Source: Blastobasis lacticolella (Eukaryota > Arthropoda > Insecta > Lepidoptera > Blastobasidae). From it: a DNA stretch of 64,000 nt. The position numbers and the translations under genes are program-made. Of the stretch, positions 53,943 through 64,000 are shown one piece after another. Within the stretch, counting starts at the first letter, position 1. Every line of letters begins with the position of its first letter. The DNA lies in NCBI GenBank assembly GCA_905147135.1, contig LR990054.1, forward strand, positions 16,467,001-16,531,000, written 5' to 3'. The notes beneath the pieces are model-generated. The model searched no databases. It was not told the origin of the DNA and worked only from the letters and a program-made list of their open reading frames with translations.

Positions 53943-54145
53943 AAGTGGACCTGGCGCGACTTCGTTTGCGTACATCTAGTTTAGGTCCGCCTACAATTTT
54001 TTTTTGCCTATAAACCTTTCCCTTGAATCACTCTATCTATTGTTGAAAACCGTATTAAAATCCGTTGATTTAAAAGATCTAAGTGTACATAGATACATAG
54101 GAACAGACGGCGGGAAGCGACTTTGTTATATACGAGTACTATGTA
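53943..54145 (+). mobile_element. RTE-like repeat C
   Basis: GTGGACCTGGCGCGACTTCG, CCCTTGAATCACTCTATCTA, TTAAAATCCGTTGATTTAAA (12 bases shorter here than in other copies) and GGCGGGAAGCGACTTTGTTA. Confidence 0.78.
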
Positions 54146-55280
54146 AAGATTCAAGACTTCAAGGTTTTTCGCCGAATTCGCTTATTTACTAGCTCCTAAA
54201 ACCTTTTTATATCTGCTTCATAGGTATACCTATTAACTATCATCATAAGGAACATAACTCCTTATTAAGGGGGATGGCAGTTGGAGAACACGTTGAATGA
54301 CCGTCTTGTTACCGTTGTATGGTATGGTATGGTACTATTCTACAAGCCAAGACTCACGTCCTACAAAGCAAAAGCCTATTCTGATAGTGAGGCCAAGCCC
54401 CCCAAAACTGTTCAAATCCCTATATAAGCCGGGCGTGTCGCTAGCTATAGCCAAAGAACAAGAAAGTCTTCCACGACTCAAGTCTGTTTATATAATTAGT
54501 AAACTTTCCTTCTGTAGCTCAAATAGAGCTCTCTTAGTGTGTGATTTAAAGGTTGGTGTGATATAACGGACTTACCTACATAAATTATAAAGTCAAATAA
54601 AAATTGAAAACTTGATACTGTGCTCTAAGGAGCTTTACCGGCGGCATGACGCCCACGAGCGTCCTACGTAGCTATCATTATGAGTGTATTGCCCTTGAGA
54701 TTCTCCTATAGGACTATGAGAAATTCGCAGACTTGTTTATTTATAACTTAACCTATGGAAAGTAGTCGGGGTTTTAGTCGGGAGTTCGTAAAGGATGCTA
54801 CTGTATGCGCTTTCACATCGTAGATATTCATATATTGTTAACTTAATGTTTAAAAAATTTGAGAGAAAAGTTTCACTGTTCCATCTATCTCTTCGCTATC
54901 TATAGGTACTATAATATAATTTAGTTTTATAATTAAGTTTTATTGTAGATATTTCTTACTCCAGTTATCAAGGATATGTATATGTTTTCAAAGAGCGGTT
55001 ACCTAACACAGGCTATGCCAAGAAGACAGATCACTGATCTGTTTATGTAATTTTTGAAAAGCAATAACGATTATTTATTTATAATTAAAATACAATTGAA
55101 AATAATTAAGGTCTTTTTGTTAGAGCAAGGCTTTTTTTAAATATTAATAATTGTATATTATTATCTGTCTTTATTATTTATTATTATTATTCAATCGCAG
55201 ATAAATAATGAATTTATTACCAGAAAAATATTACTTCTGAAGTATGATTGAGGTAACAATTCATTTTATATTTTGTATCC
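54146..55280. other. No recognisable feature
   Basis: AT-rich, strongly so at 55030-55210 (TTATTATT tracts). A TATGGTATGGTATGG tract is at about 54318. Confidence 0.4.
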
Positions 55281-55322
55281 CTGATTCCCAAACTAGGAAC
55301 TGTCCTGTATCTTGGGAATCAG
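55281..55322. repeat. Hairpin with 11-bp arms
   Basis: CTGATTCCCAA and TTGGGAATCAG are exact inverted copies, with AGGA/TCCT pairing inside. No function can be assigned. Confidence 0.6.
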
Positions 55323-55639
55323 TGAGACTTCCTTGGGTAACGATATTAGACAACCATTAATCTAGCACAGTTTTAAGGTAAAAACAATAACAGATTATAT
55401 GACAAGAACTAAAGCTAGTGCATCTATGTATGATTACATTAATAGCATAAATAAGTGTGCAAAGATGCAATATGCATATTCTATTACTTTCTTATCTACC
55501 TATGAGTTAATATGCGAGAGATAGGTAGGTCATCACATCACTAGGGGTCACTACACTCGGTGGTACTGTTAAACTTTTAAATGACCCACCGTACCACTAG
55601 TGGTATGGCCATAGGTACGGTAGGTCTGAAATTACCTCT

Positions 55640-55832
55640 ATATGCATAAAATTCGGATTTTACGTTCCGGACCCGTTCCCTTGGGAACAATATTGAATTT
55701 CGGGGAAAATGTGTCTTGAATATCGAGAATATGTAATTTCATCAGAATCCGTTCAGCTCTTTTTGCGTGGAGTAACAAACATCTAAAAACATCTATCTTT
55801 AAAAACTTTCGCATTTATAATATTAGTAGTTT
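55640..55832 (-). mobile_element. RTE-like repeat L, antisense
   Basis: CCGTTCCCTTGGGAACAATA, ATTGAATTTCGGGGAAA and the terminal TATAATATTAGTAG are the reverse complement of the 7.09-kb repeat, in mirror order. Confidence 0.7.
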
Positions 55833-56464
55833 CATTTGATAATTCAATTTTATATTCGCTTCGTCCTTTTGTGAGTCAGAAATTATCATGGAACATGTGA
55901 AGTCCAATTACTATCTACCTCATCATCATCATTCGAGCGGTCAATCCCGGCTACAACCAGGGTCCGCTGTCTTGCTTTGTCATCTACCTATTCTGTACTT
56001 TTGTGGTTTGTCCTCTGTACCTAAGCCATTTTCAATATTTTTAATACAGTTTTTACTCTCAGCCATTATATGTTATGTTTCAATACTTGAACAGTCATAA
56101 TGAAAGCATTAGTCAAACAGTCATAGTAGGTATACCTAGTATCTATAGTGAATCATAATCGTAACTCGTAACGTAACTAATATTCTAGGTGTTATCGATA
56201 ACCCATTTCCTCAATTAACAAAGAATTATTTAACAGGTAGATAGTAGAAAGGTGTAGCTATGTCCTATGAAATACCTAACATACAAGTTTACTGTTAGTG
56301 TAAAGTGTGGTTCAAGTAAAAAAACAATAGTTTTTTCCTCTGTATATTTCCTTACTGGCGATATGTTCCCTTTCTTACGCTACATTATGAGTTATCGATG
56401 TCTTTTTCGTCGACAGTACCTATTACCACAGAGAAAAAAAATACTACATACAAACCTATTACAA

Positions 56465-56960
56465 GTTATACACTCGCAAGCAAGCAAATCGTTTCACCCC
56501 ATATTTTTCCATATACGCTCATACAATTCTGGCGTCACAAGTCTGTCTAAAACTTCATAAATACCCCATCATCATCATGACAGCCCGTAACAGTCCACTG
56601 CAGGACTTACGAGCCTCTCCCACGAAAGGTGAGGTATTGACATAATCTCCCCGCTTGGCAGGCGAGTTGGAGATCGCAGTGTTATGAATACCTACAATAG
56701 TATGAAAAGCAGCTGCATTTTTCCAGCTTACGCAGCCACTATTTCTTTTGCCTCTAAGATATTAGTCATCTTGTACGACGTAAATGTGTATGAAGTTGGT
56801 GCTATTCTACTCTTCCGGACACCACACGGCCATAACTACCTAGAATCAACTTTAATGCGGTTTTCGCGGTTTGTTAGCCAATAAGTCAATGATTACCTAC
56901 TTCTGTACTAAGTGAATAATTTATTTAACTCGATCGCTTCACGCCAGACAATCTTTTTAG
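56465..56960 (-). mobile_element. Fold-back family K, single arm, interrupted by SINE-B
   Basis: Before the SINE: AAATCGTTTCACCCCATATT, ATACAATTCTGGCGTCACAA and AAAACTTCATAAATACC. After it: GGTTTTCGCGGTTTGTTAGC and CAATAAGTCAATGATTACCT. The two parts join into the arm sequence of the intact fold-back at 61.6-62.0 kb. Confidence 0.78.
56571..56836 (-). mobile_element. SINE-B, antisense, inserted in family K
   Basis: CATCATCATCATGACAGCCC, CGTAACAGTCCACTGCAGGA and GGCGAGTTGGAGATCGCAGT, ending CTCTTCCGGACACCACACGG. The (ATG)n tail is intact. Flanks ATAAATACC and ATAACTACC may be the target duplication. Confidence 0.85.
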
Positions 56961-57039
56961 AATAGATTACACGTAGGAACGGTGTTCATACTAAAACAGC
57001 TGCAAATCAGAACCGCCTACGAAAAAATATTATCGATGC

Positions 57040-57228
57040 TGCAGCTACTGACAGGCCCCGTCCAGAGGAAATTTAGAAGCTGAGGAAACCACAGCTCACG
57101 TAGTCCTGGAATGTAGGGGACTAAAGGACTACAGGCCTAAAGCCTCATTAGGAACAGGGTCGATTCGAGAAGCATGTGAATGCCATAAGAGACTAATATA
57201 CTTCTGGAAGGAGCTAGGCTGGCTATAG
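57040..57228 (+). pseudogene. LINE ORF2 C-terminal fragment
   Basis: From 57076 the plus-strand frame reads EAEETTAHVVLECRGLKDY, then RPKASLGTGSIREACECHKR and LIYFWKELGWL, ending at TAG (57226-57228). The E-T-x-x-H-V-V-L-E-C pattern followed by a short helix and a G-W-L end is the terminal zinc-knuckle region of R1/I-type non-LTR retrotransposons. About 50 codons remain, with an intact natural stop; the preceding part is frameshifted (TGPVQRKFRS). Confidence 0.78.
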
Positions 57229-57444
57229 CCGGTTCTCAATCACGTAGAAAAGACTAACTTAGAGTTCAAATACGGAAAATGACAGTCCCGAACCGAAACC
57301 TAACTTATTATGGTAACGAAGTTATTGATAAAATGAAGCGTACCGACCACATTTTGCACTATAACATAAGGTTGTTCGAAAAGCATGTCTACAAGTACTA
57401 CAAAGGCCGGCACCGCATCCGCTTACCTTAGATTGCAGTCGGTG

Positions 57445-57497
57445 GCCACTTTCCATCAGGTGGATCGTCCGTAGCTCCCAAAGCAATAAAAAAAAAT
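57445..57497 (+). mobile_element. LINE tail with A run
   Basis: GTGGCCACTTTCCATCAGGT and GGATCGTCCGTAGCTCCC before AATAAAAAAAAA, like the LINE-E/H tail with a polyadenylation-type end. Confidence 0.55.
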
Positions 57498-57978
57498 TTT
57501 GGAGACCCAGTATTCTCTACATTATTTCCAACATTCAAAACTATGTTAATAAGCTATTACCAAATACGATAAACTATTCCAATTGCGAATAACCTGAATA
57601 ACTTCAACAACTTGCGGCTTAAGTGAAAAATTGCTACACCCAATAAGCTAGAAGATAAGGGTCGGCGTAGGCATGTCGTCGGTAGCACAATGCAAATTAA
57701 AGGCAGTCTAGTTAGCTGGGCTTGGAGATAGGAAGGCATAATTACGCGCATGTTTCTTTATGCAAAATACGGTGTTTTACGCGCAAATTTATGGGCAAGC
57801 AAGCTGCCTATTGGGAGCGCAAGCCACAGTAGATAGGTAGCGTTTATTCCTGAAATCTCCCTCTACTGACTAATTCCCTTCCAAGGGGATAATTACTTTT
57901 TTCATTAATCCCCCTGATACAGATTGGTGGGGATTTCTAGAAAAAAAGGACCAATAATCCCCACCAGATCGAATTTAT

Positions 57979-58192
57979 AACTAAAATCGAAATTTTCAAC
58001 CACAATATCTTGCAGTCCTCCGTGAACAGTCCATAAGGTACCTCAATGAATGAAAGCGTGTCACTGTGTGTTTCCTTCCTACTTTCGAACTAAAATCGAA
58101 ATTTTCAACCACAATATCTTGCAGTCCTCCGTGAACAGTCCATAAGGTACCTCAATGAATGAAAGCGTGTCACTGTGTGTTTCCTTCCTACT
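57979..58192 (+). repeat. Perfect 105-bp tandem duplication
   Basis: AACTAAAATCGAAATTTTCA at 57979 recurs at 58088, and bases stay identical for 105 positions (57979-58083 and 58088-58192), period 109. The last part of each copy is the GTGTCACTGTGTGTTTCCTT block of the LINE-I 3' end. The absence of differences marks it as recent. Confidence 0.95.
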
Positions 58193-58281
58193 CTCCTACC
58201 CCCCTCCTTTTTGACGATTGAAAGAGATATTTAATGTCCTAATCAATAAAGAAATTTTGATTTGATTTGATTTGATTTGAA
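58158..58281 (+). mobile_element. LINE-I 3' end with TTTGA microsatellite tail
   Basis: CCCCTCCTTTTTGACGATTG, TTTAATGTCCTAATCAATAA and AGAAATTTTGA followed by about five TTTGA units. It shares its last 95 bp with 15.14 kb. Confidence 0.75.
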
Positions 58282-58386
58282 AGCAAATGAAATAGATAAG
58301 ATAGTTTACTGATAGCGAAAGGATTTCATGGAAATGATTTTGATTTACGCCTTATTAAATATAAGTCCAGAAAAGAGCCGGCCGTT

Positions 58387-58442
58387 TTTGCCGACTAGTC
58401 GGCAATGTGTCCGAATAGTCGGCTTTCCCGACTAGTCGGCAC
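58387..58442. repeat. Repeated palindromes GCCGACTAGTCGGC
   Basis: GCCGACTAGTCGGC (58390-58403), a damaged CCGAATAGTCGGC (58411-58423) and CCGACTAGTCGGC (58428-58440). I have seen such arrays in subterminal regions of insect DNA transposons, but no terminal repeats were found around them. Confidence 0.7.
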
Positions 58443-59617
58443 ATCTCTGCTATTGTCCCGATAGATTACTCCACTTTTTGCTCAATACTGAACATGATCG
58501 TGTCAAGCGTTCTTAAAGAGCTCCACACATCCAACAGCAACAGTATTTTAATGACATCCACTCATTGATTCTAATAAAAAAGATAAAAGAGTTCCGAATT
58601 CACAGATTAGGATGGCGACTGAATAAATAGGGAGCAAGAGAGCGACATCCCAATGAACCGAGTGCCAAAGCACCGGGAGCGTGGAAAGGGACGCTTTGCC
58701 GATCAAGTTTATCTTTATCTTGTCCCCTTATCTTTGATCCTTGGAAAGTGCGCAAAGAACAAAAGGCTAGTTTCCTCCGTTCTTGTATCAACAACACAGG
58801 GACGGTGTAAGGCGGGGGTCCGTAATTGCCCCCCGCGTGGACTGGTTATTTATGTAGGTGGGTGTAGTCTTTTAATTGTGACACGTCCCGTCTGAATTGC
58901 GAGCGGATTATTTAATTCCACGGTTATTGGGCTGTTTTTGGTTCGTTATAGCTTCGCTATTGCGTGATATTGGGCCGAAATCGAGTTTGCCCGCATAAAT
59001 GAATGGTCTGGTAGTCGTACTGCCTTTTAATACTCGAATCGGTACAGATAAACGTCTAATGCACCATTTTGCATATTGCATTGTGCATATTGTGGCGAGT
59101 GCAAGGACACTGGGACCGAAGTTATCACGACGTTTGTTAGTGGTACAGTCGCGAACGTATGTCTACAACCTTTATCTCCTTCCCTTGGCCGTACCTCCAT
59201 CTTTAACACTGTCGCTGCGGCCGACGCAACTGTTTCCGAAATCGGCGCTACGCGTGTGCGCAAGACGCACCTAGCCGGTCCATTTAATTCGCGAGCACTG
59301 CTGTAGCATCTCTGGTATTTGAGTTAGCAGTGGAAGTGTCAACGACGGAGGGGTCAGCTACACTGAGTCCGTGCCTGTGCCGCATGACACAACACAGGGC
59401 TCGCCAGTCTCGCCACCGATACGCTCCCCGCTATCTCGAGATAGGCCCACTCGCTCATTGTAATAACAATCCTGCCACTGCAATGCAATACGGCCTATTA
59501 ATAACTACATTATTCTGTTGTGACTGCAGTGTGTGACTCAATGGCTGGAGTTCGTCTGCGTAATTTACTTATATTTAGGTACTCTCATATTGTTTAATGA
59601 TCAATATACATAAAAAA
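58443..59617. other. No recognisable feature
   Basis: GC-richer than average. Frames of 65-92 codons overlap each other on both strands at 58600-59536 and have no recognised similarity. Confidence 0.4.
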
Positions 59618-59790
59618 GCGGCACTGGTCTAGTGTCAGCGTGAAACCGATAAACAAGGTTAAGCAACGTTAGCAGTGCGGGAACTGGATGGGTGACCATT
59701 TCGTACTTTGAGGATAGTCGAATTTTCAGCGTCACAACTAGCTCGCCGCTCTCGTAGCCGTAATATTGTTGGTGAAGCGAGGTTGAGCAA
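59618..59790 (+). mobile_element. 5S-rRNA-like SINE, copy 3
   Basis: GCGGCACTGGTCTAGTGTCA head, GGTTAAGCAACGTTAGC (59657-59673) and ACTGGATGGGTGACC (59683-59697), then TACTTTGAGGATAGTCGAAT and GTGAAGCGAGGTTGAGC. The two 5S-like boxes are exact and correctly spaced. Confidence 0.8.
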
Positions 59791-59999
59791 AGAAATTTTA
59801 AGTTTGATTTCACTTCTTCGTCGAGTATATATCTGTGGATCTGTGTATCCTATTAAAATCCTTCCTATTTAAGTCCGGCTGCAACATTCGTTATGGAAGT
59901 TTAATGGAGTTAGGTACCTAAGCCTTTCCACTTATCAACACAATTTAATATCTAAATTTAATGCATTTCACTTCATGCGGTAAATTTCAATATTATATT

Positions 60000-60025
60000 A
60001 AGTACAAATATTAATATTTGTACTT
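60000..60025. repeat. Perfect 26-bp palindrome
   Basis: AAGTACAAATATTAATATTT + GTACTT reads the same on both strands. Confidence 0.8.
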
Positions 60026-60099
60026 TACTGTGCGGCAAAATATTGCTTCCTTACTCTGGAGTAAAAGGCCTAAGTATGTAGTTACGTACCCATTTTTAA

Positions 60100-60322
60100 C
60101 CCCCACGAAAAACTGGGGCGTTAAAAGTTTTACGTGTATGTCTGTTTATCTGTAGCGCTGTGTATATGTGGGAGTGTATGTCTGTCTGTGGATCGTACCT
60201 CCCGAACGGATGGACCGATTTCGATGCGGTTTTCTTTATTTGATAGCCAGTTTAATCGAGATGGTTTATAGCTTTGTTTTACTAAAATCGGTTCAGTAGT
60301 TTTGGAAACATTTGAGTATATG
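60100..60322 (-). mobile_element. RTE-like repeat D, antisense
   Basis: TAACCCCCACGAAAAACTGG, TATGTCTGTCTGTGGATCGT, GATTTCGATGCGGTTTTCTT and ACTAAAATCGGTTCAGTAGT are the complement of the 48.4-kb family in mirror order. Confidence 0.75.
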
Positions 60323-60404
60323 TACCTAATACCTATACTCCGTCAGGTGTTTTCCGACGTTTTCCTTTGGGTAAAGATAATGTATGCAATATTCGTTACA
60401 CGGA

Positions 60405-60465
60405 TAGCATAAGCGAGAAAACGCGCGACTTAGATACTGCTATCTTTTCATCTTAGTATTTATTA
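60405..60465. mobile_element. MITE-X partial copy
   Basis: AGCATAAGCGAGAAAACGCG, CGACTTAGATACTGCTATCT and TTTCATCTTAGTATT are the complement of the right half of the 36.2-kb MITE-X. Confidence 0.7.
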
Positions 60466-61157
60466 ATTTATTAAAGCTTTATGCACAAAAGTACAGTGGC
60501 GGACTTAAAGCTAAAATAGCCTTATCTACCAGTCAACCGGGATAATCTAAGCCTGAGAATGGTAGGCGGTGCACAAAAAAAAAGACAAAAAAAATTACAA
60601 AACTACTTGAGTAAAAAGGAGGAGGGATATACATTTATGCAACTATAGTCCGGAAGCACATACTAAATACATATACAAAACCATAAAATAAACACATGAA
60701 CTTAAAACTGGATACAATTTATAAGTAAAACCAAAGGTAAAATAATATTTAAATTGAACAAAGTGAAGAAAAGAAAAAGTAGTGAAGAGAGAAGAAGTAT
60801 TGAGACGGCGCGAGCTATTCCGCGAACACACTTACGCTACCGTGCTAGTCATATTTCGCGCCTTGAGATCACTGCCCACTGACAACCACGACTTGATCAA
60901 CTAAAACAGCAATAAACACAATTGTAATCGTAATTAAAACATGATAGCTACCCACACTGCCATTGGAATACATCTATTCGAAATTAATTACATAGCTGTC
61001 CTAGTAATTATAGTGAATGGTATACGATGGCAGTGTTCAAAGGGAGAGGGCTTTTTGTTAATGGCTGCCTATAGATAGCAACATTATGAATAAACTATGA
61101 ATCGCCTGGACGTCGAAGGCTCTGGTCCCTACTATTACAGAGTTAGCAAAATTTTTA

Positions 61158-61492
61158 CATAGCAAAAACAAAGTCGCTCCCGCCGTCTGTATCTGTCCGT
61201 ACCTATGTATCTATGAACGCTTAGAGCATACGAATATTATATTTAAAAAAAATTTTTTTAAATTCTAATATTTGTATGCTCCCTTGAGGCAAAAGTAGAG
61301 GACAACTCAATAATTATGTCAACTTATGTATACTTACTTTTACAAATAAAATGAATTGATCTTTTAAATTACACAACGGGTTTGAATGCGGTTTTCAACA
61401 GCAGATAGTGATTCGAGAGAGGTTTATAAGCAAGAAAAAGAGTAGGGGTAAAGTAGGTGTACGCGAACGAAGTCGCGCGGGTTCTCTAGTAT
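61158..61492 (-). mobile_element. RTE-like repeat C, antisense, with an insertion
   Basis: ACAAAGTCGCTCCCGCCGTC, then an interruption from about 61227 to 61360, then TTTTAAATTACACAACGGGT, CAGATAGTGATTCGAGAGAG and GCGAACGAAGTCGCGCGGGT. The insert begins with the palindrome GCATACGAATATTATATTTA ... CTAATATTTGTATGC (61227-61280). Confidence 0.78.
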
Positions 61493-61593
61493 GTCACAAT
61501 CTATATTTTTTTTTAATAAATGCACTTTATTTCGACTAGATAACCCCATGTGTCCACTAGGTCTGTATCATCTACAAGCCATCTTAAAACCCA

Positions 61594-61978
61594 GCAAATC
61601 AACTCACCCTAAAACATTTCTGGCGTTACCAATCAGTCTGTAACTTCAAAAATAGCTATTCGATTTTAATTCCGTTTTTGCGTCTTGATAGCCAATAAGA
61701 CAATAATTATCTTTGTATTCAATTAATATCTTGAACACGATCGCTTAAAACCAGAATTTTTTTTTCGAGTTTCGTTCTAAAACAGCATATATATCTAGTA
61801 AAGGGATCGTGTTGAAGAAATTGATTAAATACAGAAATAATCAATGCCTTATTAGCTATCAAACCGCGAAAACGGAATTAAAATCGAATGGGTATTTAGG
61901 TATGAAGTTATAGACTGATTTGTAACGCCAGAAATGTATGAGCGTATATGGAAAAAGTGGGGTGAATCGATTTGCTAG
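61594..61978. mobile_element. Fold-back family K, intact (about 385 bp, arms about 155-175 bp)
   Basis: GCAAATCAACTCACCC (left) pairs with GGGTGAATCGATTTGC (right); ATTTCTGGCGTTACCAATCA with TGATTTGTAACGCCAGAAAT; CGATTTTAATTCCGTTTTTG with CGAAAACGGAATTAAAATCG; and CTTGAACACGATCGCT with GGGATCGTGTTGAAG. The centre loop is only about 55 bp. A transcript would be a long imperfect double-stranded RNA. Confidence 0.88.
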
Positions 61979-62648
61979 CTCGCGAGTGCATATCGTCTAA
62001 CGTCAAATCAGCCATGTTGGACCATACCCTCGATTTCCTATCTAACATTACCTATAATATTTATCGGCTATACTCTATTTTTAACTATGAAGTACTGAGG
62101 CTGAATACGGCGGATTTCACGGCGTGGATTGATTGGTGGTTGATGTTAACGCCGGCTTGTAACCAATAAGAAAGGCGAACGTTATTCCAGTACTTTATAG
62201 TTTAACAAAAATAGAGTGTAGTATAGAAAAGCCATTGGCCATTTTAACACTTCTAGCGGCATTTGAAGAAACATTTTACCAACTGTTTTTAACTAATTCG
62301 GACCTGCTGCATACGAATTTCAAGGTAGTCACTCCTGACCGGAAGCTCATAATTCAAGATGGCGGTCCTTTTAACGAAAAAATCCCAGTATAGGACAGGC
62401 TATCCCGTGGTAGCTCAGGTGACATCACTGCAGCGGATTGTTATAGCGGCGATACGGCAACTCGAACGAACTGGGTTACCACGCGTACTCGCCATAATAC
62501 ACCTTGATCCTTACTTCCGCCAAAATCCGTAAAATTACTATGAAATGAGGGCAGGTGTTACCTAGCCAGTGTTCATTCCGAATTTCTGTTCTCTATACTA
62601 CAACAATAGTATTAGACAGGAAAATGACGATAAATCCTCGTCCTAGTT
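61979..62648. other. No recognisable feature
   Basis: The 66-codon frame at 61972-62169 starts in the fold-back arm and is not recognised. Confidence 0.4.
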
Positions 62649-62842
62649 ACATATTTTCTAATACTTCCTAAACTACTCAACCGATTTTAATGAAACAACG
62701 TTTAGAACAATCTCGATTAAACTAGCTTTTAAATAACGGGCACCGCATCGAAATCGGACCATCCGTTTAAGAGCTACGATGCGACAGACAGACACACCCA
62801 TACAGATACACACGTCAAACTACACGGTTTAACACTGATGGT
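62649..62842 (+). mobile_element. RTE-like repeat D
   Basis: CTACTCAACCGATTTTAATG, CAATCTCGATTAAACTAGCT, CGAAATCGGACCATCCGTTT, GAGCTACGATGCGACAGACA and GACACACCCATACAGATACA. Confidence 0.78.
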
Positions 62843-63894
62843 TTAAAGTTATCAATCCTACATTCAGGAAATCACGAAGTAATTATTTATCCTTATGTCT
62901 TTCCCATTATTATTACTATAAGAATTGTGAGTAGGTAGGTCATTCTAAAGACTTTAGATTAAACTAGCTTGCTATTGTAGAGGTATATGTATATCGTTCA
63001 TTATCACTGACGAGCTCATAATTGCGCTCCACTACCAAGTTAATTCGTTAGCGTCACAACTCATTTGCAGTTAGCAACAAAGAAAGTACAGACGCGACCA
63101 AAAATGCGCACGTTCCGTCTGTCAAAACGATCACACGAAAACATTTGACACCCGATCTGTCAGAATTCGAGCAACCTCTTCATCCACAACGTAGCTACAT
63201 TTCGTCGGACCCCAGTTTATAATACACAGCCGTCAACTTAAACAAAACTTTGTTTGCTCCCAAGAAACTAACAAAGTAATCGACGTAATGTTTATAAATT
63301 CCACCCCCGGTTACAAACTTCAACTTAAATCAAGGCTACTTTAAATATTTACTTTAAGAGATGCAACAGGTCCGCCAGATTATGTTTAGTGAGACCGTTT
63401 GGAGCGATTCCGTCTATCAAATGGAGATAAAATTACATTGTAAGCAATGCGACTGCAATTTTGACGACTGTGAAAGTGCCTGTGGGCTATAAAAGTCTTT
63501 ACTGCAATGACAATGTAGGTACGAAAGATAACTTGGACAGTATTGAATACAGTAAGAGCGTCTGTTGCTTACTTAATACGTGCGGGATGGGCGAGACAGC
63601 ATTTCTTGAAAGTTATCAACGTTTTAAGTACTAACAATTTAAAGGGCTACGTGTTTTGTTCACGATTGTACGTAGTGGAGACAGAAACACACCTTGGACT
63701 TTGTATTGCTCTTTACGACCAGAGCAGTAAGGTTGATAATTGAATAGCAAAAGCATAAACGACGTGCAATCACTAGAAGTAATAGATGGGGAATCGTAGA
63801 GAAACGAGTGACCGGCTCCGCGACGCCATTATAGTAAAGACATTCTTTCCATTATAGGAAATTGCATAAGTAACCAACCATAGAGATAGAGTCC
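62843..63894. other. No recognisable feature
   Basis: No shared repeats. The 67-codon frame at 63543-63743 is not recognised. Confidence 0.4.
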
Positions 63895-63897
63895 GTT

Positions 63898-64000
63898 TAG
63901 CCGTGTGGTGTCCGGCAGAGTAGAATGGCACCAACCCCTTGCACTCGTGGGTGTCGTACAAGGCGACTAATGTTTTCGAGGCTAAAGATCAAGAGTTTCC
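63898..64000 (+). mobile_element. SINE-B, cut by the window end
   Basis: AGCCGTGTGGTGTCCGGCAG, AGTAGAATGGCACCAACCCC and GGGTGTCGTACAAGGCGACT match the first 100 bases of the 2.74-kb copy with few differences. The remainder lies beyond the window. Confidence 0.88.

Noticed and set aside
1..64000. CRISPR array or bacterial operon
   Set aside because: No regularly spaced identical short repeats and no gene-dense strand; tandem repeats present are minisatellites.

Overview
This window looks like gene-free nuclear DNA from an insect, most probably a moth or butterfly. It is AT-rich, has no operon-like gene packing, and is crowded with old, truncated and nested transposable elements. Their types (SINEs with a GGTTCGAATCC B box, RTE-like 3' ends with an ACCGATTTTAATGAAAC core, LINE tails carrying TGGACATCAGCAAC, TTAA-flanked miniature elements) are ones I associate with Lepidoptera. 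The order-level call is from memory of repeat families, not from a database search. No convincing host gene exon, cellular tRNA or rRNA gene, or CRISPR array was found. The longest stop-free frames are about 130-140 codons, close to what a rough chance estimate predicts for 64 kb of this composition, and most overlap repeats or sit on both strands.

Layout. 0-6 kb: a tRNA-headed SINE (SINE-A) split by a fold-back element, an antisense LINE 3' end, a small fold-back and two SINE-B copies. 6-9 kb: SINE-A head, RTE-like repeats, an extremely GC-rich patch, SINE-B flanked by direct repeats, a LINE ORF fragment. 10-16 kb: SINE-A fragments, a LINE RNase-H-end fragment, a clean piggyBac-type MITE, an RTE-like repeat, a full SINE-A. 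16-20.4 kb: SINE-B with a 12-bp target duplication, a hAT element nested in a fold-back, a long-armed MITE, two ribozyme-like palindromic loci and a patchwork of four retroelement pieces. 20-31 kb: SINE-A pieces, LINE tails, a 5S-rRNA-like SINE and a 415-bp TIR element among long featureless stretches. 31-41 kb: a perfect 65-bp inverted repeat, several MITEs and the best LINE ORF fragment. 41-52 kb: RTE-like repeats, three more loci of the ribozyme-like families, a SINE inserted inside another SINE's promoter, a near-perfect hairpin, a LINE tail with poly(A), and a 127-bp tandem repeat. 53-64 kb: two more 5S-like SINEs, a perfect 105-bp tandem duplication, a long fold-back family, and a SINE-B running off the window edge.

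How the parts relate. The non-autonomous elements (SINE-A, SINE-B, the tRNA-Gly-like SINE, the 5S-like SINE) have short target duplications or simple-repeat tails, consistent with mobilisation by LINEs whose decayed 3' ends are also here. The most interesting content is a group of palindromic elements (about 1.06, 20.0, 41.05, 46.7, 47.1 and 51.1 kb) and a related motif at 18.27 kb. They share an RNA-like core, GTGACCAY - stem II - GAAAY RTC, with co-varying stems, which reads as a hammerhead-ribozyme-like fold having a swapped 3/8 pair. Three of these insertions are flanked by 10-12-bp target duplications, which suggests Penelope-like or retrozyme-like retroelements rather than cut-and-paste MITEs.
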